IMG/VR virus record: IMGVR_UViG_3300046836_000263
Location: 1-43,476 of that record
Length of the DNA: 43,476 nucleotides
Source of the DNA: a virus
Strand: one strand, 5' to 3'
The notes under the pieces are model-generated. The model searched no databases. It saw only the letters and a list, made by a program, of their open reading frames with translations, and was not told the origin of the DNA. Position 1 is the first letter of the stretch. Each line of letters starts with the position of its first letter. Shown here one piece after another: positions 1 to 6,456 of the stretch. The translations under genes and the position numbers were made by a program.

Positions 1-239
1 GCCAGCCGTCTATCTATACGGGCGAGTATCTGGCGAGTTTTCTGCATTTCCGATTGAATGCCCTTGATAGCCCATGCAACATCGCATTGCAGCATCTGGG
101 AGCTGCGGATGGAATCCAGCACATTGCGGACAGACTCCAGCATTTCGAGTTGAAGAAATTCTTGCTTACCCTCGTAAACCCAGCTTGGCCTTGCTTCCGA
201 ATCTCTGCCATTTTTCCGCTGTGTTACTTCTCCTGCCAT
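1..239 (-). CDS. Small coiled-coil-like protein, partial at the window edge
   Basis: Open frame from ATG at 239 that runs off the left edge without a stop (79 codons visible). The start overlaps the stop of the upstream gene as TGATG and follows a GGAGGAAAG ribosome site. The visible protein is hydrophilic and from about residue 28 reads as a heptad-like helix rich in L, Q, E, I and R (ends near I-L-A-R-I-D-R-R-L). No family recognised. If the window ends are joined, the frame continues about 20 codons and stops just inside the ERF gene. Confidence 0.6.
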   Translation of the reverse strand, partial: MAGEVTQRKNGRDSEARPSWVYEGKQEFLQLEMLESVRNVLDSIRSSQMLQCDVAWAIKGIQSEMQKTRQILARIDRRL

Positions 240-475
240 CACTTTCCTCCAGAGGCTTTCGCCATCCACTCACTTACTGCCTTGATTACGCATTCTTGGC
301 CACATAGGTGATTTACTGTTTTGCCGTTTGCGACTTCTTTCGATCCTGTCGGCCATGGGTAAATTTTTAGCGATTTATGCGTACCTACCTCGGTTATTGT
401 TCCGACCCACCAGCAATTGACATCGCCTTTTTGCTTGCCGCACACATCGCACGTAACTTGGGTTGCTATCGCCAT
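239..475 (-). CDS. Small Cys-pair protein (78 aa)
   Basis: ATG at 475 overlaps the stop of the upstream membrane-protein gene (TGATG), which fixes the start over an in-frame ATG at 499. A CDVCG pair sits near residue 9 and an LCGQEC pair near residue 58, followed by a short helix, as in small zinc-binding or treble-clef-like phage proteins. Metal binding is inferred from Cys spacing only. It belongs to the minus-strand run of tiny overlapping genes. Confidence 0.6.
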   Translation of the reverse strand: MAIATQVTCDVCGKQKGDVNCWWVGTITEVGTHKSLKIYPWPTGSKEVANGKTVNHLCGQECVIKAVSEWMAKASGGK

Positions 476-690
476 CAAAACTGCCCCATGCCATACCAAA
501 CAAACCAGACCACAAAAGCCGCCACGGCCAGCAAAGCAATTACGCCCGCCACGCTGAAACGGCTCTGCTTGGGCACTGCTGGCAAATGAGCCGGATCTGG
601 TAGAACTTTGTAGAGCATCCCTTTTTCGTGCAGGCTGATTCCGGCAATGCGATTCAGTTGCTTGAACTCGCGGTAAAAGGTCGGAGTCAT
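475..690 (-). CDS. Small single-pass membrane protein (71 aa)
   Basis: ATG at 690 overlaps the stop of the preceding zinc-ribbon gene (GCATGA). The first 45 residues are hydrophilic; residues about 46-66 form one transmembrane segment rich in V, A, L, F and W, followed by a very short tail. This is a tail-anchored topology with the N-terminus probably cytoplasmic. No family recognised; it lies far from the lysis cassette, so holin activity is not implied. Confidence 0.6.
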   Translation of the reverse strand: MTPTFYREFKQLNRIAGISLHEKGMLYKVLPDPAHLPAVPKQSRFSVAGVIALLAVAAFVVWFVWYGMGQF

Positions 691-812
691 GCTGCCCTCA
701 CAAAAAACGTGATGAACTTAAAGGCCCATTCCTTCAAACAATTTCCGCACTTGCACACGTTGCCAAGGCGGGGAAAGTAAACCCGATTACTTCCACAGTG
801 AGGGCAGGTCAT
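687..812 (-). CDS. Tiny zinc-ribbon protein (41 aa)
   Basis: Start ATG at 812 overlaps the stop of the upstream gene (ATGA) and the stop overlaps the downstream ATG. The product begins with CPHCG at residues 3-7 and has CKCGNC around residues 20-25, a compact two-knuckle zinc ribbon. The remainder is a basic and aromatic tail (W-A-F-K-F-I-T-F-F). Coding is supported by the perfect overlap at both ends and the Cys pattern. Confidence 0.6.
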   Translation of the reverse strand: MTCPHCGSNRVYFPRLGNVCKCGNCLKEWAFKFITFFVRAA

Positions 813-1120
813 GCCGTTGCCCCTTTTGTTTGCAGCTGCCGCCTGCGTGAAATGATCCGATCTGACACAATCAGGGCATATGCTCGAAGCTGGCGATTCG
901 TGCTAACCGATTTCAAATCGCGACTGAATTGGACTGTGCTGGCAATCTGAGCGCGTATCGAAACCGTCTGGCCGCTGCCCTTGCGCGGTTTGGCCGATTC
1001 ATGTTCCAAAACTTTCCCCTCGTTCTTCTGGTGGGCAATGTAATCGGGCATCTCAGGCCTTTGCCTCCGCCGAAAACGCTTAACGAAATCATTGTTCTTT
1101 CTGGTTTGTTCTGCACTCAT
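809..1120 (-). CDS. Basic hypothetical protein (103 aa)
   Basis: The start chosen is ATG at 1120, which overlaps the previous stop (TTATGA) and has GAGAGG just upstream; a further in-frame ATG at 1138 lies inside the upstream gene. The protein is strongly basic, with an R/K-rich segment near residues 14-22 and an RRRQLQ run near the C-terminus. That composition would suit nucleic-acid binding, but no domain is recognised. Confidence 0.55.
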   Translation of the reverse strand: MSAEQTRKNNDFVKRFRRRQRPEMPDYIAHQKNEGKVLEHESAKPRKGSGQTVSIRAQIASTVQFSRDLKSVSTNRQLRAYALIVSDRIISRRRQLQTKGATA

Positions 1121-1815
1121 AATGTCCTCTCGTCCCATCCTTGTGCCATCGCTGCATCTAATTCATCCCCGTTTTCAGAATCAGAAGATGAGCGCACGAT
1201 GCCTGCATTGATTTCGGCATTCATGACTGCCCGTTCAAAACCGTTCAGCATCTCGCCGCTGTACAGCTTGGCTTGCCATGTGGATTTATCGGGAGGAGCG
1301 TGCCTGACATCCCCTGATGATGTTTTCAGGTCAGCTTGCGCCGAAAGCACCTCTCCCCCCTTATCGCCAACCGTGATGGACTCTGTGAACGGCGTAGTGC
1401 CGCGTCCCTGGCCAGCAACGTCTAAAACTTGTGGGGCGGCGGGACTGACCGCTACGCCCCTATAGGTATTCGAGTTTTGACTAGTTAAGTGGGTATCACT
1501 GTTGGGATTGATGGACGGCTTTCGGGTGCAACCATCGCCAGTCTTAAGCCTGACTTCTCCCGTTCCGTCCGCATATGTCACCGCCTTTGTTGTATGTTCT
1601 TGTTGCGGGGCAACGTCTGAAATGCCAGTCGTACTCAACTCTTGGCAGGTAGCGCAGCGCAATGTCGGCGTTACCGCTCTTGATGTGTGAATGAAATTGC
1701 AATCGCCCTGAGCGCCACAAAGAGCTCGCCACATCTTCCCGTTTTCCGCTGCTGACTGAGACGTTTCAATGTGGAACCTCAGCCCGTTTTCCGATACCCA
1801 AGAGAGAGAGGTCAT
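1117..1815 (-). CDS. Hypothetical protein (232 aa) with an N-terminal Cys knuckle
   Basis: Start ATG at 1815 overlaps the upstream stop. The first 60 residues contain C33, C39 and a later CATC pair near residue 54, preceded by a typical ALCG...D segment, which looks like a small metal-binding head. The rest is low-complexity, rich in T, S, G and D, and looks disordered, with a short helical end near E-R-A-V-M-N-A. No family recognised. It sits in the early-type run downstream of the HNH gene. Confidence 0.6.
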   Translation of the reverse strand: MTSLSWVSENGLRFHIETSQSAAENGKMWRALCGAQGDCNFIHTSRAVTPTLRCATCQELSTTGISDVAPQQEHTTKAVTYADGTGEVRLKTGDGCTRKPSINPNSDTHLTSQNSNTYRGVAVSPAAPQVLDVAGQGRGTTPFTESITVGDKGGEVLSAQADLKTSSGDVRHAPPDKSTWQAKLYSGEMLNGFERAVMNAEINAGIVRSSSDSENGDELDAAMAQGWDERTL

Positions 1816-2186
1816 GCGCTCACTCCAAGTTCTTCAGCGTGCTCTTCGATGTAATCAGCAATCTCAGAAAAGCTTTTGCCCATATCGTTCAACTCCGTCA
1901 GGGCCGGGCCACTATCCGGCTTCCCGCAGGCATCATGCAATCCGAGCCACTTTGTTACGCGCTCCGGAAGCCACGATCCTTTGCCATCAAATAGGTCGCC
2001 TTCTACCTTCAATTGAAGCCCATTTTTTATAGCGACCTCACAAGCGACCCCAAGACAGCAATAGCCAAAGACATTTCGCAACACTTTTACTGTTTGCCTA
2101 TATTTCCCGCTTCTCAGCGCATCAACCCATTTCTGCGCATTGGGATTTAATTTGGGCGTTGGCCCTGATGTGTTGGGTGGGGTCAT
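1812..2186 (-). CDS. Conserved phage protein of the CCLGVAC type (124 aa)
   Basis: ATG at 2186 overlaps the previous stop (ATGA) and has GGAGAG seven bases upstream, so it is preferred to the in-frame ATG at 2243. The protein has the hallmark order of a widespread phage early-protein family: W-V-D-A-L-R-S-G-K-Y, then YCCLGVACE (about residues 43-51), then LP..V..WLGL, then L..LND.GKSF.EIAD.IEE at the C-terminus. Function of the family is not established to my knowledge; the family assignment is from memory of these motifs. Confidence 0.8.
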   Translation of the reverse strand: MTPPNTSGPTPKLNPNAQKWVDALRSGKYRQTVKVLRNVFGYCCLGVACEVAIKNGLQLKVEGDLFDGKGSWLPERVTKWLGLHDACGKPDSGPALTELNDMGKSFSEIADYIEEHAEELGVSA

Positions 2187-2545
2187 GCCGTCGCTCTCCA
2201 AATCTGGCAATCTCTGCCTGAAAGTGTTTTCCCTGTGCCACAAGATTCAACAAAGCCCATGCTCACCAGCTCAGAACGCCTTGAACGCAGGCCAGAGGGT
2301 GAGCATTTAGGCCAGCCAAACTTTTCCACGCAGAAGAAATACCGTTCCGCTATCTGCTCATCTGAGCGTGGGCAGTTGGTCAAAATGTGAATAATCTTTT
2401 CGCGTACCGGGCCAATGTTTACGACCGTGGCCGCTGCTTTGTGGCTGGTGATTGGGTCTGAGTTACGGGCGTGTGCCTGCTCAAATAGCGGCAGGGAAGC
2501 GCTCTCACGCTGAGTGTTGCGGATTTCTGGATTGTTCTCAGACAT
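2183..2545 (-). CDS. Winged-helix-like phage protein (120 aa)
   Basis: The segment A-R-N-S-D-P-I-T-S-H-K-A-A-A (about residues 26-39) matches a common phage protein type with the 'DPxTSHxAA' signature. It is followed by a winged-helix-like stretch: VREKIIHIL, then a helix with SDEQIAERY, then GLRSRRSELVSMGFVE, with a wing ending in T-L-S-G-R-D-C-Q-I-W. It is probably a small DNA-binding protein, but no target is visible. Its stop overlaps the next start. Confidence 0.75.
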   Translation of the reverse strand: MSENNPEIRNTQRESASLPLFEQAHARNSDPITSHKAAATVVNIGPVREKIIHILTNCPRSDEQIAERYFFCVEKFGWPKCSPSGLRSRRSELVSMGFVESCGTGKTLSGRDCQIWRATA

Positions 2546-2564
2546 AAAGCGCTCCCCGCTTAAT

Positions 2565-2915
2565 TTAGGCAGTCTTCACCGCTGCAATAGCGAGTACCGT
2601 CTGCATTGGTTTACGTGTGGCCAGCAATTGGGCGCACGGATGGCATCTGTGCCGCTTGGCGCGTATTGCTGGGCTTTCGGTATAGGCGTTTACGAGGTCA
2701 AGCAGGCCATTGAAAAGGTATTGCTCAGACGAATGTCCGCATTCCATCGTGTCGATCAGCGAGTAAATTTTGTATTTGAGGTTGCGCGAATCGGGGCAGA
2801 GAATATCCAGCTCACGCAAAACGATTCTGCGAAGGGGGGCAGCCATAAAAGCCACCCACTTAAGAACAGAGTTGCCGAATCGCAACACGATAGAGCAGAA
2901 GTTTATGAATCTCAT
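2565..2915 (-). CDS. Hypothetical protein with an ECGH...CxxC zinc knuckle (116 aa)
   Basis: ATG at 2915 overlaps the HNH stop and has AAGGAG eight bases upstream, which fixes the start. The mid part contains M-E-C-G-H near residue 59 and K-R-H-R-C-H-P-C near residue 92, a split knuckle that recurs in small phage proteins (ECGH, spacer, RRRCPxC). The N-terminal 25 residues are hydrophobic and may be a helix or membrane-associated. No function assigned. Confidence 0.6.
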   Translation of the reverse strand: MRFINFCSIVLRFGNSVLKWVAFMAAPLRRIVLRELDILCPDSRNLKYKIYSLIDTMECGHSSEQYLFNGLLDLVNAYTESPAIRAKRHRCHPCAQLLATRKPMQTVLAIAAVKTA

Positions 2916-3352
2916 ATTAGAGACTCCTTATTCTGCTCACTAAACCAGCGCTTTGATCCCGGTACACGTTTACGCTTGCGCCGCAAGCGGCAATTGTCCT
3001 GATGCGTCATCGGGCCAACGTGCGCCGGATTGACGCATAGCTTTACCTCACAGGAGTGGTCTAGGTCGAGGCGCAGACCGGGAAGCAGCGGCCCATTTAC
3101 AAATTCATAGGCAAACCGATGTGCCGAAGTTAATGTTTTCGGGGTGCCATCGACGCTGTAAATGCCGTAACTGTATTCAGGGAATCCGGGAGGAAAATGT
3201 GTCGCCCCAGTCCAAATCCAGCAGCCCTTGTCGTGGTCTATCTGGACTTTTCGCTGAAAGCGCAGCGGGAAGGCACGAAGTTGACATAATATCGTTTTAT
3301 CGCGCTTATCGGACGCTGCGTTTGTCTTCCGTTCTCTGTTCAAAGTGGGCAT
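2912..3352 (-). CDS. HNH endonuclease (homing type, HNH_3-like)
   Basis: A 146-aa protein with the ordered motifs of free-standing phage HNH nucleases: CWIWTGA (residues 44-50), AHRFAYE (77-83), DLDHSC (96-101) with the metal-binding D-H, then CVNPAHV (106-112) and M-T-H-Q-D-N (115-120). H99, N108 and H111 are the expected catalytic or metal residues and are all present. It likely nicks or cuts double-stranded DNA and may be mobile. The ATG abuts an AAGG, so the start is uncertain. It follows the RHH gene by six bases. Confidence 0.9.
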   Translation of the reverse strand: MPTLNRERKTNAASDKRDKTILCQLRAFPLRFQRKVQIDHDKGCWIWTGATHFPPGFPEYSYGIYSVDGTPKTLTSAHRFAYEFVNGPLLPGLRLDLDHSCEVKLCVNPAHVGPMTHQDNCRLRRKRKRVPGSKRWFSEQNKESLI

Positions 3353-3357
3353 CCTTC

Positions 3358-3732
3358 TTAGACGGCTACCTTTACGCCTTCTGCCAGCCTCTTCAGCCCC
3401 ATTCGCAAGACATCGGTCGCCTTGTTGATGCCGAGCTTGCCTTGGACTGCCAATATGAGTCGCTTTTCCTCATCTGAGAGGATAAAAGCCACTTTTGCGG
3501 GAATACGTTTTGTAGATGATTTTGGCACGAACCCAGCGTACCCCTTTCTGCTATTTTCTGTCAATACAATTATTTCAGGTTTATTAAGCCTGTTTTCAGC
3601 TACTTGGGATTTTTCCTCGGAATTGCACAGCTGCTCACTTCGGAACGCTCCAAAACTGACTGAGCCGCACGGTTTGCGATCTGACTGCGTTGCCAATAGA
3701 GGATAAAAGCTGCGTACTGATGAATTTTGCAT
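3358..3732 (-). CDS. Ribbon-helix-helix (CopG/Arc-like) DNA-binding protein, candidate repressor
   Basis: A 124-aa protein. Residues about 78-117 read as a ribbon-helix-helix fold: a short basic/hydrophobic strand (P-A-K-V-A-F-I), helix 1 starting L-S-D-E-E-K-R-L, a G-I-N-K turn, and helix 2 A-T-D-V-L-R-M-G-L-K-R-L. The N-terminal 75 residues have no recognised domain. It is transcribed divergently from the plus-strand operon at 3906, and the 173-bp gap carries two copies of an inverted repeat, which suggests an autoregulated repressor of both directions. GGAG lies ten bases before the start. Role is inference from fold and position. Confidence 0.6.
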   Translation of the reverse strand: MQNSSVRSFYPLLATQSDRKPCGSVSFGAFRSEQLCNSEEKSQVAENRLNKPEIIVLTENSRKGYAGFVPKSSTKRIPAKVAFILSDEEKRLILAVQGKLGINKATDVLRMGLKRLAEGVKVAV

Positions 3733-3819
3733 AAAAACGGTGCTCCAATAAGGGAATGAATTTGGGCAGCGGGTATGAAGTTTTATTAAGACTGCCCAGC
3801 GGAGAGGATGCTAACAGGT

Positions 3820-3838
3820 TTTGGCGTAGTGCGCCATA
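3820..3838. promoter_or_regulatory. Operator copy 1 (imperfect 15-bp inverted repeat)
   Basis: The 15-mer TGGCGTAGTGCGCCA at 3822-3836 is an inverted repeat with one mismatch. It is embedded in a 19-nt sequence that is repeated with a single change at 3865-3883. Centre-to-centre spacing of the two copies is 45 bp. This copy abuts a candidate leftward -10. Confidence 0.7.
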
Positions 3839-3843
3839 ATATA
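3838..3843 (-). promoter_or_regulatory. Possible -10 of the leftward promoter for the RHH gene
   Basis: On the minus strand this reads TATATT and lies directly beside the left operator copy, so a start site would fall within that operator. No convincing -35 is present at 17 bp. It is proposed because the divergent gene needs a promoter in this gap. Confidence 0.35.
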
Positions 3844-3856
3844 TTTTGTTTCGCCC

Positions 3857-3885
3857 TTGACAGATTTGGCGTAGTACGCCATACT
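3857..3885 (+). promoter_or_regulatory. Sigma70-type promoter of the rightward operon
   Basis: Perfect -35 TTGACA at 3857-3862, a 17-bp spacer, and -10 CATACT at 3880-3885 (four of six matches). An AGGAGG ribosome site at 3895-3900 and ATG at 3906 follow directly. It is the strongest promoter I can see in the window and it drives the block of small genes up to about 7.9 kb. Confidence 0.8.
3865..3883. promoter_or_regulatory. Operator copy 2 (perfect inverted repeat inside the promoter)
   Basis: TGGCGTA-G-TACGCCA at 3867-3881 is a perfect 7-bp inverted repeat around one base. It fills the spacer between TTGACA and CATACT of the rightward promoter and overlaps the first two bases of the -10, so a bound protein would block RNA polymerase. 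The likely ligand is the divergent RHH protein or the XRE protein encoded at 7614. Confidence 0.75.
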
Positions 3886-3905
3886 GGTTGCCATAGGAGG
3901 AACAA

Positions 3906-4115
3906 ATGCAGATTGAGAAAGTCCACCAACTGATAGCAGACAAGAATGAGCGGCTTGAGCGCGATGCCTTACGTGAAGCCGAGTCAATCATTGATGCCAT
4001 CGCGCAGCAGCAAGGCATTATCACCGCAGCCAACAAGAAGATTGACGGCTTGCGCAAAGACCTCACGGCTTTACAGGTAACGCAGCTTGACGCGAAGACC
4101 CTGATCGGAGAATAG
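3906..4115 (+). CDS. Small coiled-coil protein, first gene of the rightward operon (69 aa)
   Basis: ATG follows AGGAGG with five-base spacing, the strongest ribosome site seen here. The protein is almost entirely helical and charged: helices with E-R-L-E-R-D-A-L-R-E-A-E-S, then I-I-T-A-A-N-K-K-I-D-G-L-R-K-D-L. It is probably a short coiled coil or dimer. As the promoter-proximal gene under the double operator it is a candidate early effector, but no family is recognised. Confidence 0.75.
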   Translation: MQIEKVHQLIADKNERLERDALREAESIIDAIAQQQGIITAANKKIDGLRKDLTALQVTQLDAKTLIGE

Positions 4116-4119
4116 GCCA

Positions 4120-4374
4120 ATGGCAATCACGATAAAAGGAATCAAGATCGAATCGGTAATCCTTGGGCGTGATGAGAATGGGGCTTACAAGGTCAGCAGT
4201 TCTGAATATTCTCTCATCAGTTCAAAGGATACCGTGTTGGCCAAACAAACCGTGGGCGGCTATGGGGGGATGGTTCTGGAGCCGTCCCCTGCCACCAAAA
4301 AGGCGCTAGAAACCTTCATTAGCGGTTACATCGGGGATGTGACTGCATTGCTTGGACTGGCAGAAGAGGCATAA
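4120..4374 (+). CDS. Hypothetical protein (84 aa)
   Basis: Starts five bases after the previous stop, with GGAGAA shortly upstream. The product opens with alternating hydrophobic beta-type residues (A-I-T-I-K-G-I-K-I-E-S-V-I-L-G) and ends in an amphipathic helix (A-T-K-K-A-L-E-T-F-I-S-G-Y-I). Only 84 aa and no family recognised. It is co-directional and closely spaced with its neighbours, so it is translated from the same operon. Confidence 0.65.
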   Translation: MAITIKGIKIESVILGRDENGAYKVSSSEYSLISSKDTVLAKQTVGGYGGMVLEPSPATKKALETFISGYIGDVTALLGLAEEA

Positions 4375-4635
4375 ATGGCCGTTGTCCCTGTCGTACAATC
4401 TGACGGCATGAGCGCAGTAGTGAGAAATCGCCCTGTTTTGGTGTGCGACGTGTGCGGCTTCGATTGGATTAATCGGGCCGACAAATTGCCAGATCGTTGC
4501 GCCAGTCAAAAATGCCGTTCAATTTTCTGGAATCGCGGGAAAAAGGCCGTTGCGGAATGGAAGGCCCGCAAAAACAACCCCGGTCGGCCCAAGGGGAAAG
4601 ACTCTAAGCAGCGCAAGCCAAAAAGGAGGAGATGA
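4375..4635 (+). CDS. Zinc-ribbon protein with basic tail (86 aa)
   Basis: Contains VCDVCGFDW (about residues 23-31) and D-R-C-A-S-Q-K-C (about 40-47), followed by SIFWNRGKK and a K/R-rich tail. The same order (CxxC, about 14-residue spacer, C...C, then a W-D/N-R motif and a basic tail) is found in the gene at 32712-32924, so the two look like distant paralogues on opposite strands. The first ATG abuts the previous stop; a second ATG at 4408 follows a TACAAT hexamer by eight bases and may be an alternative start. Confidence 0.7.
   Translation: MAVVPVVQSDGMSAVVRNRPVLVCDVCGFDWINRADKLPDRCASQKCRSIFWNRGKKAVAEWKARKNNPGRPKGKDSKQRKPKRRR
4394..4399 (+). promoter_or_regulatory. TACAAT hexamer 8 nt before an internal ATG (possible leaderless promoter)
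   Basis: TACAAT ends eight bases before ATG 4408, which is in frame with the zinc-ribbon gene. The spacing would give a transcript beginning at or next to the ATG. No good -35 is seen. It is listed because the same arrangement recurs at 6793, 18092, 19379 and 31581. Confidence 0.3.
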
Positions 4636-4835
4636 TGACAATTCGACACTTTCCAACTAATGAATGGGTGCAGCAGTCACACGCAGCGCGTTCGGCCCTC
4701 GGAGAAATGCTCAAGCTAGTCGAGGATGGCGTACTGGTGAGAACCACAAAAGACGATGGCAGTATGGGGGAGTTTGTTGGGCAATCCGTCAGACTCACGA
4801 GAGTGCTCAAGCAGGCACAAGAGGCACTAGCTTAG
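4632..4835 (+). CDS. Hypothetical protein (67 aa)
   Basis: ATGATG start overlaps the upstream stop and follows AGGAGGAG, so either of the two adjacent ATGs could be used. The protein is mixed alpha/beta with a central A-A-R-S-A-L-G-E-M-L-K-L-V-E-D-G helix and R-L-T-R-V-L-K-Q-A-Q-E-A-L at the end. No recognised domain. It belongs to the rightward operon. Confidence 0.65.
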   Translation: MMTIRHFPTNEWVQQSHAARSALGEMLKLVEDGVLVRTTKDDGSMGEFVGQSVRLTRVLKQAQEALA

Positions 4836-4875
4836 CCGGGGAGCGCAAGCCAAAAAGGAAAGCGAAGAAATAAGA

Positions 4876-5043
4876 ATGGCAGACGAATTCATTTATTGCC
4901 CACAGTGCGAGTCTACAAAAATCGTAAGCGCCGATTTCGATGACGACGAGGAGGACATGGAAACGCTGGAATGCGAGGACTGCGGCTGGCAGGGAACCTC
5001 TGGCGAACTTGTCTGCAAAGATGAAGAAGAAACCGAGAAGTAG
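4876..5043 (+). CDS. Acidic zinc-ribbon protein (55 aa)
   Basis: Two knuckles, YCPQCES (residues 7-13) and ECEDCGW (32-38), separated by a run of D and E residues, give a classic small zinc ribbon in a very acidic protein ending EEETEK. Strong acidity together with small size is also seen in DNA-mimic proteins, but that is only a suggestion. The ribosome site is weak (AAGAAATAAGA). Confidence 0.65.
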   Translation: MADEFIYCPQCESTKIVSADFDDDEEDMETLECEDCGWQGTSGELVCKDEEETEK

Positions 5044-5082
5044 CCCATTTTTGGCGCACCAAGAGGAAAGGACGGAAGAGAG

Positions 5083-5295
5083 ATGGCGACATGCAATCAC
5101 AAGCAATGTGCTATTTGTTTTCGGCGGCAATGCCAAGACTGGTCACGAACGCTTGTGAAATTTGGCAGTGTTATAGCTTGCGACCTCTGCGTGAGCAAGG
5201 CCGTTCAGTGGGCATATAAAACCGCTTGCATGTGGGGCGGATCGGAAATCGAACAACCCTGTGGACGTGAGGCCGGGGAGAGGCTAGGAGGGTAA
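5083..5295 (+). CDS. Cys-rich small protein (70 aa)
   Basis: Begins M-A-T-C-N-H-K-Q-C-A-I-C-F and has a second pair A-C-D-L-C near residue 34, so four or more Cys and one His could form a zinc site. GGAAGAGAG precedes the start. The spacing C-x4-C-x2-C ... C-x2-C resembles treble-clef or RING-like knuckles, but there are too few ligands to name a class. Confidence 0.6.
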   Translation: MATCNHKQCAICFRRQCQDWSRTLVKFGSVIACDLCVSKAVQWAYKTACMWGGSEIEQPCGREAGERLGG

Positions 5296-5300
5296 GGACA

Positions 5301-5579
5301 ATGGCCGGAACGCGCACAAAACGAGTTGCTTTGATGGTGGATGGCGAGTTGGAAATCCACGCTGAGGACATTACCGGCAATTATGCAACCCTGTGCGGAG
5401 TGGACGGCGACGATCCCAAATTGGAGCAATATCCAGCCGAACTGCCAAAAGGAAAGCGGATAACGTGCAAGCAGTGCTACCGGATATTCAAGGCTTGCAA
5501 GGATTTGAGAGCGGCTGATTTTGCTGATGCCGCGAAAGGTAACATTTTGAGGCGCGGGGCGGCATCCCGCAAGCCCTGA
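5301..5579 (+). CDS. Hypothetical protein with TxxCG and ITCKQC motifs (92 aa)
   Basis: The arrangement 'TLCG.....P..GKRITCKQC' (about residues 30-62) occurs in a family of small phage proteins that I recognise by pattern but cannot name. Two separated Cys positions could bind one metal. A helical C-terminus (L-R-A-A-D-F-A-D-A) follows. It starts six bases after the previous stop with AGGAGGG upstream. Confidence 0.65.
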   Translation: MAGTRTKRVALMVDGELEIHAEDITGNYATLCGVDGDDPKLEQYPAELPKGKRITCKQCYRIFKACKDLRAADFADAAKGNILRRGAASRKP

Positions 5580-5590
5580 AGGGGGAAGCG

Positions 5591-5905
5591 ATGGCTAAAA
5601 CTTATGGTGAGCAGTTCAAAGAAGCGTTGGCTTGCAACTCGAAAGAGCAGGCCGATAAGTGGTTTGCCGATGAAATACTCCGCTACGAGCGAGAGTTCGG
5701 CAAATCGGCAGCAGAGGCCACGAATATTATTCACGCCAATTTAGGCTACATGGCTGGCTATTACGACGATGCGACGGCCAAGAAAATTGCTGAATTGTTC
5801 GGCGCAAACCATCCTATTTTTGGCGGCTCGGATTACCACAATACGACCTCCCCAGAAAAGGCAGTTGCCCTAGGACAGCATCACGCAATCGAAACCAACA
5901 ACTGA
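5591..5905 (+). CDS. Conserved phage hypothetical protein (104 aa)
   Basis: The pattern NLGYMAGYYDDATAKKI (about residues 50-66) followed by F-G-A-N-H-P-I-F-G is typical of a widespread phage protein of about 80-110 aa, usually in early regions. AAGGGGGAAGCG precedes the ATG. The rest is helical and mildly charged. Function unknown; the recognition is from the motif only. Confidence 0.75.
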   Translation: MAKTYGEQFKEALACNSKEQADKWFADEILRYEREFGKSAAEATNIIHANLGYMAGYYDDATAKKIAELFGANHPIFGGSDYHNTTSPEKAVALGQHHAIETNN

Positions 5906-5937
5906 TCGCGGCCCGATCCGGGAGAGAGGACGCAGAA

Positions 5938-6153
5938 ATGACCAAAGAAACGAAGGAACTTGTTTTGAAGGAATTGAATAGGTTGCGTGGCGATGACTAT
6001 GAGCGCGCCAAAGCAGCCTTCCGCAATCGCACACCGAAGCAGATGCAGGAGATTTACGGGGCATCCGGTAAAACCTGCCAAGCCCTGCTCAATGAATGCC
6101 GCGAGTACGCAGAAAAGGTTGAGCGGGCAATTGCTGAAATAGAAAAAATGTAA
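5938..6153 (+). CDS. Charged helical protein (71 aa)
   Basis: Starts after GGAGAGAGGA. The product is hydrophilic and probably all helix (K-E-L-V-L-K-E-L-N-R-L-R, later E-C-R-E-Y-A-E-K-V-E-R-A-I-A-E-I-E). The middle segment T-P-K-Q-M-Q-E-I-Y-G-A-S-G-K-T has a helix-turn-helix-like look but is too short to claim. No family recognised. Confidence 0.65.
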   Translation: MTKETKELVLKELNRLRGDDYERAKAAFRNRTPKQMQEIYGASGKTCQALLNECREYAEKVERAIAEIEKM

Positions 6154-6189
6154 CCGTTTTCCGGGGGCGAGGGGGAACAGGGGGAGATT

Positions 6190-6444
6190 ATGGCCACGGA
6201 GCCAGAGAAATTATGTTTGTGGTGCAAGCATTTCTATTTAGATGTTGGCAGTCCGGGTTATTCCGAGTACACGCCGGGGTCTGACTTTGAAATGGATTGC
6301 CGCAAGAATCATTGGGAGTATCGCGGGGTATCTGGGACGGAAGATGAGTACCGCGCGTGTCTTATATCCGCACTGGTATGCCCTGATTACGCTTTCAATG
6401 AAACGCTTGTGAGCATTCAACCTGCTTACAAGAAAACGATCTGA
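6190..6444 (+). CDS. Cys-rich hypothetical protein (84 aa)
   Basis: Opens with L-C-L-W-C-K-H-F-Y (residues 9-17), has D-C-R-K-N-H near residue 37, and later C-L-I-S-A-L-V-C-P-D-Y. This 'CxxCxHF......DC.........C.......C..Y' pattern is a recurring phage small-protein type likely to bind a metal. GGGGGAGATT precedes the start. Function unknown. Confidence 0.65.
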   Translation: MATEPEKLCLWCKHFYLDVGSPGYSEYTPGSDFEMDCRKNHWEYRGVSGTEDEYRACLISALVCPDYAFNETLVSIQPAYKKTI

Positions 6445-6456
6445 GGGGGCTGAGTG

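Noticed and set aside
3635-4126. 163-codon minus frame across the operator region
   Set aside because: It covers the promoter and operators, and its S/C/A-rich residues mirror the coiled-coil gene on the plus strand.
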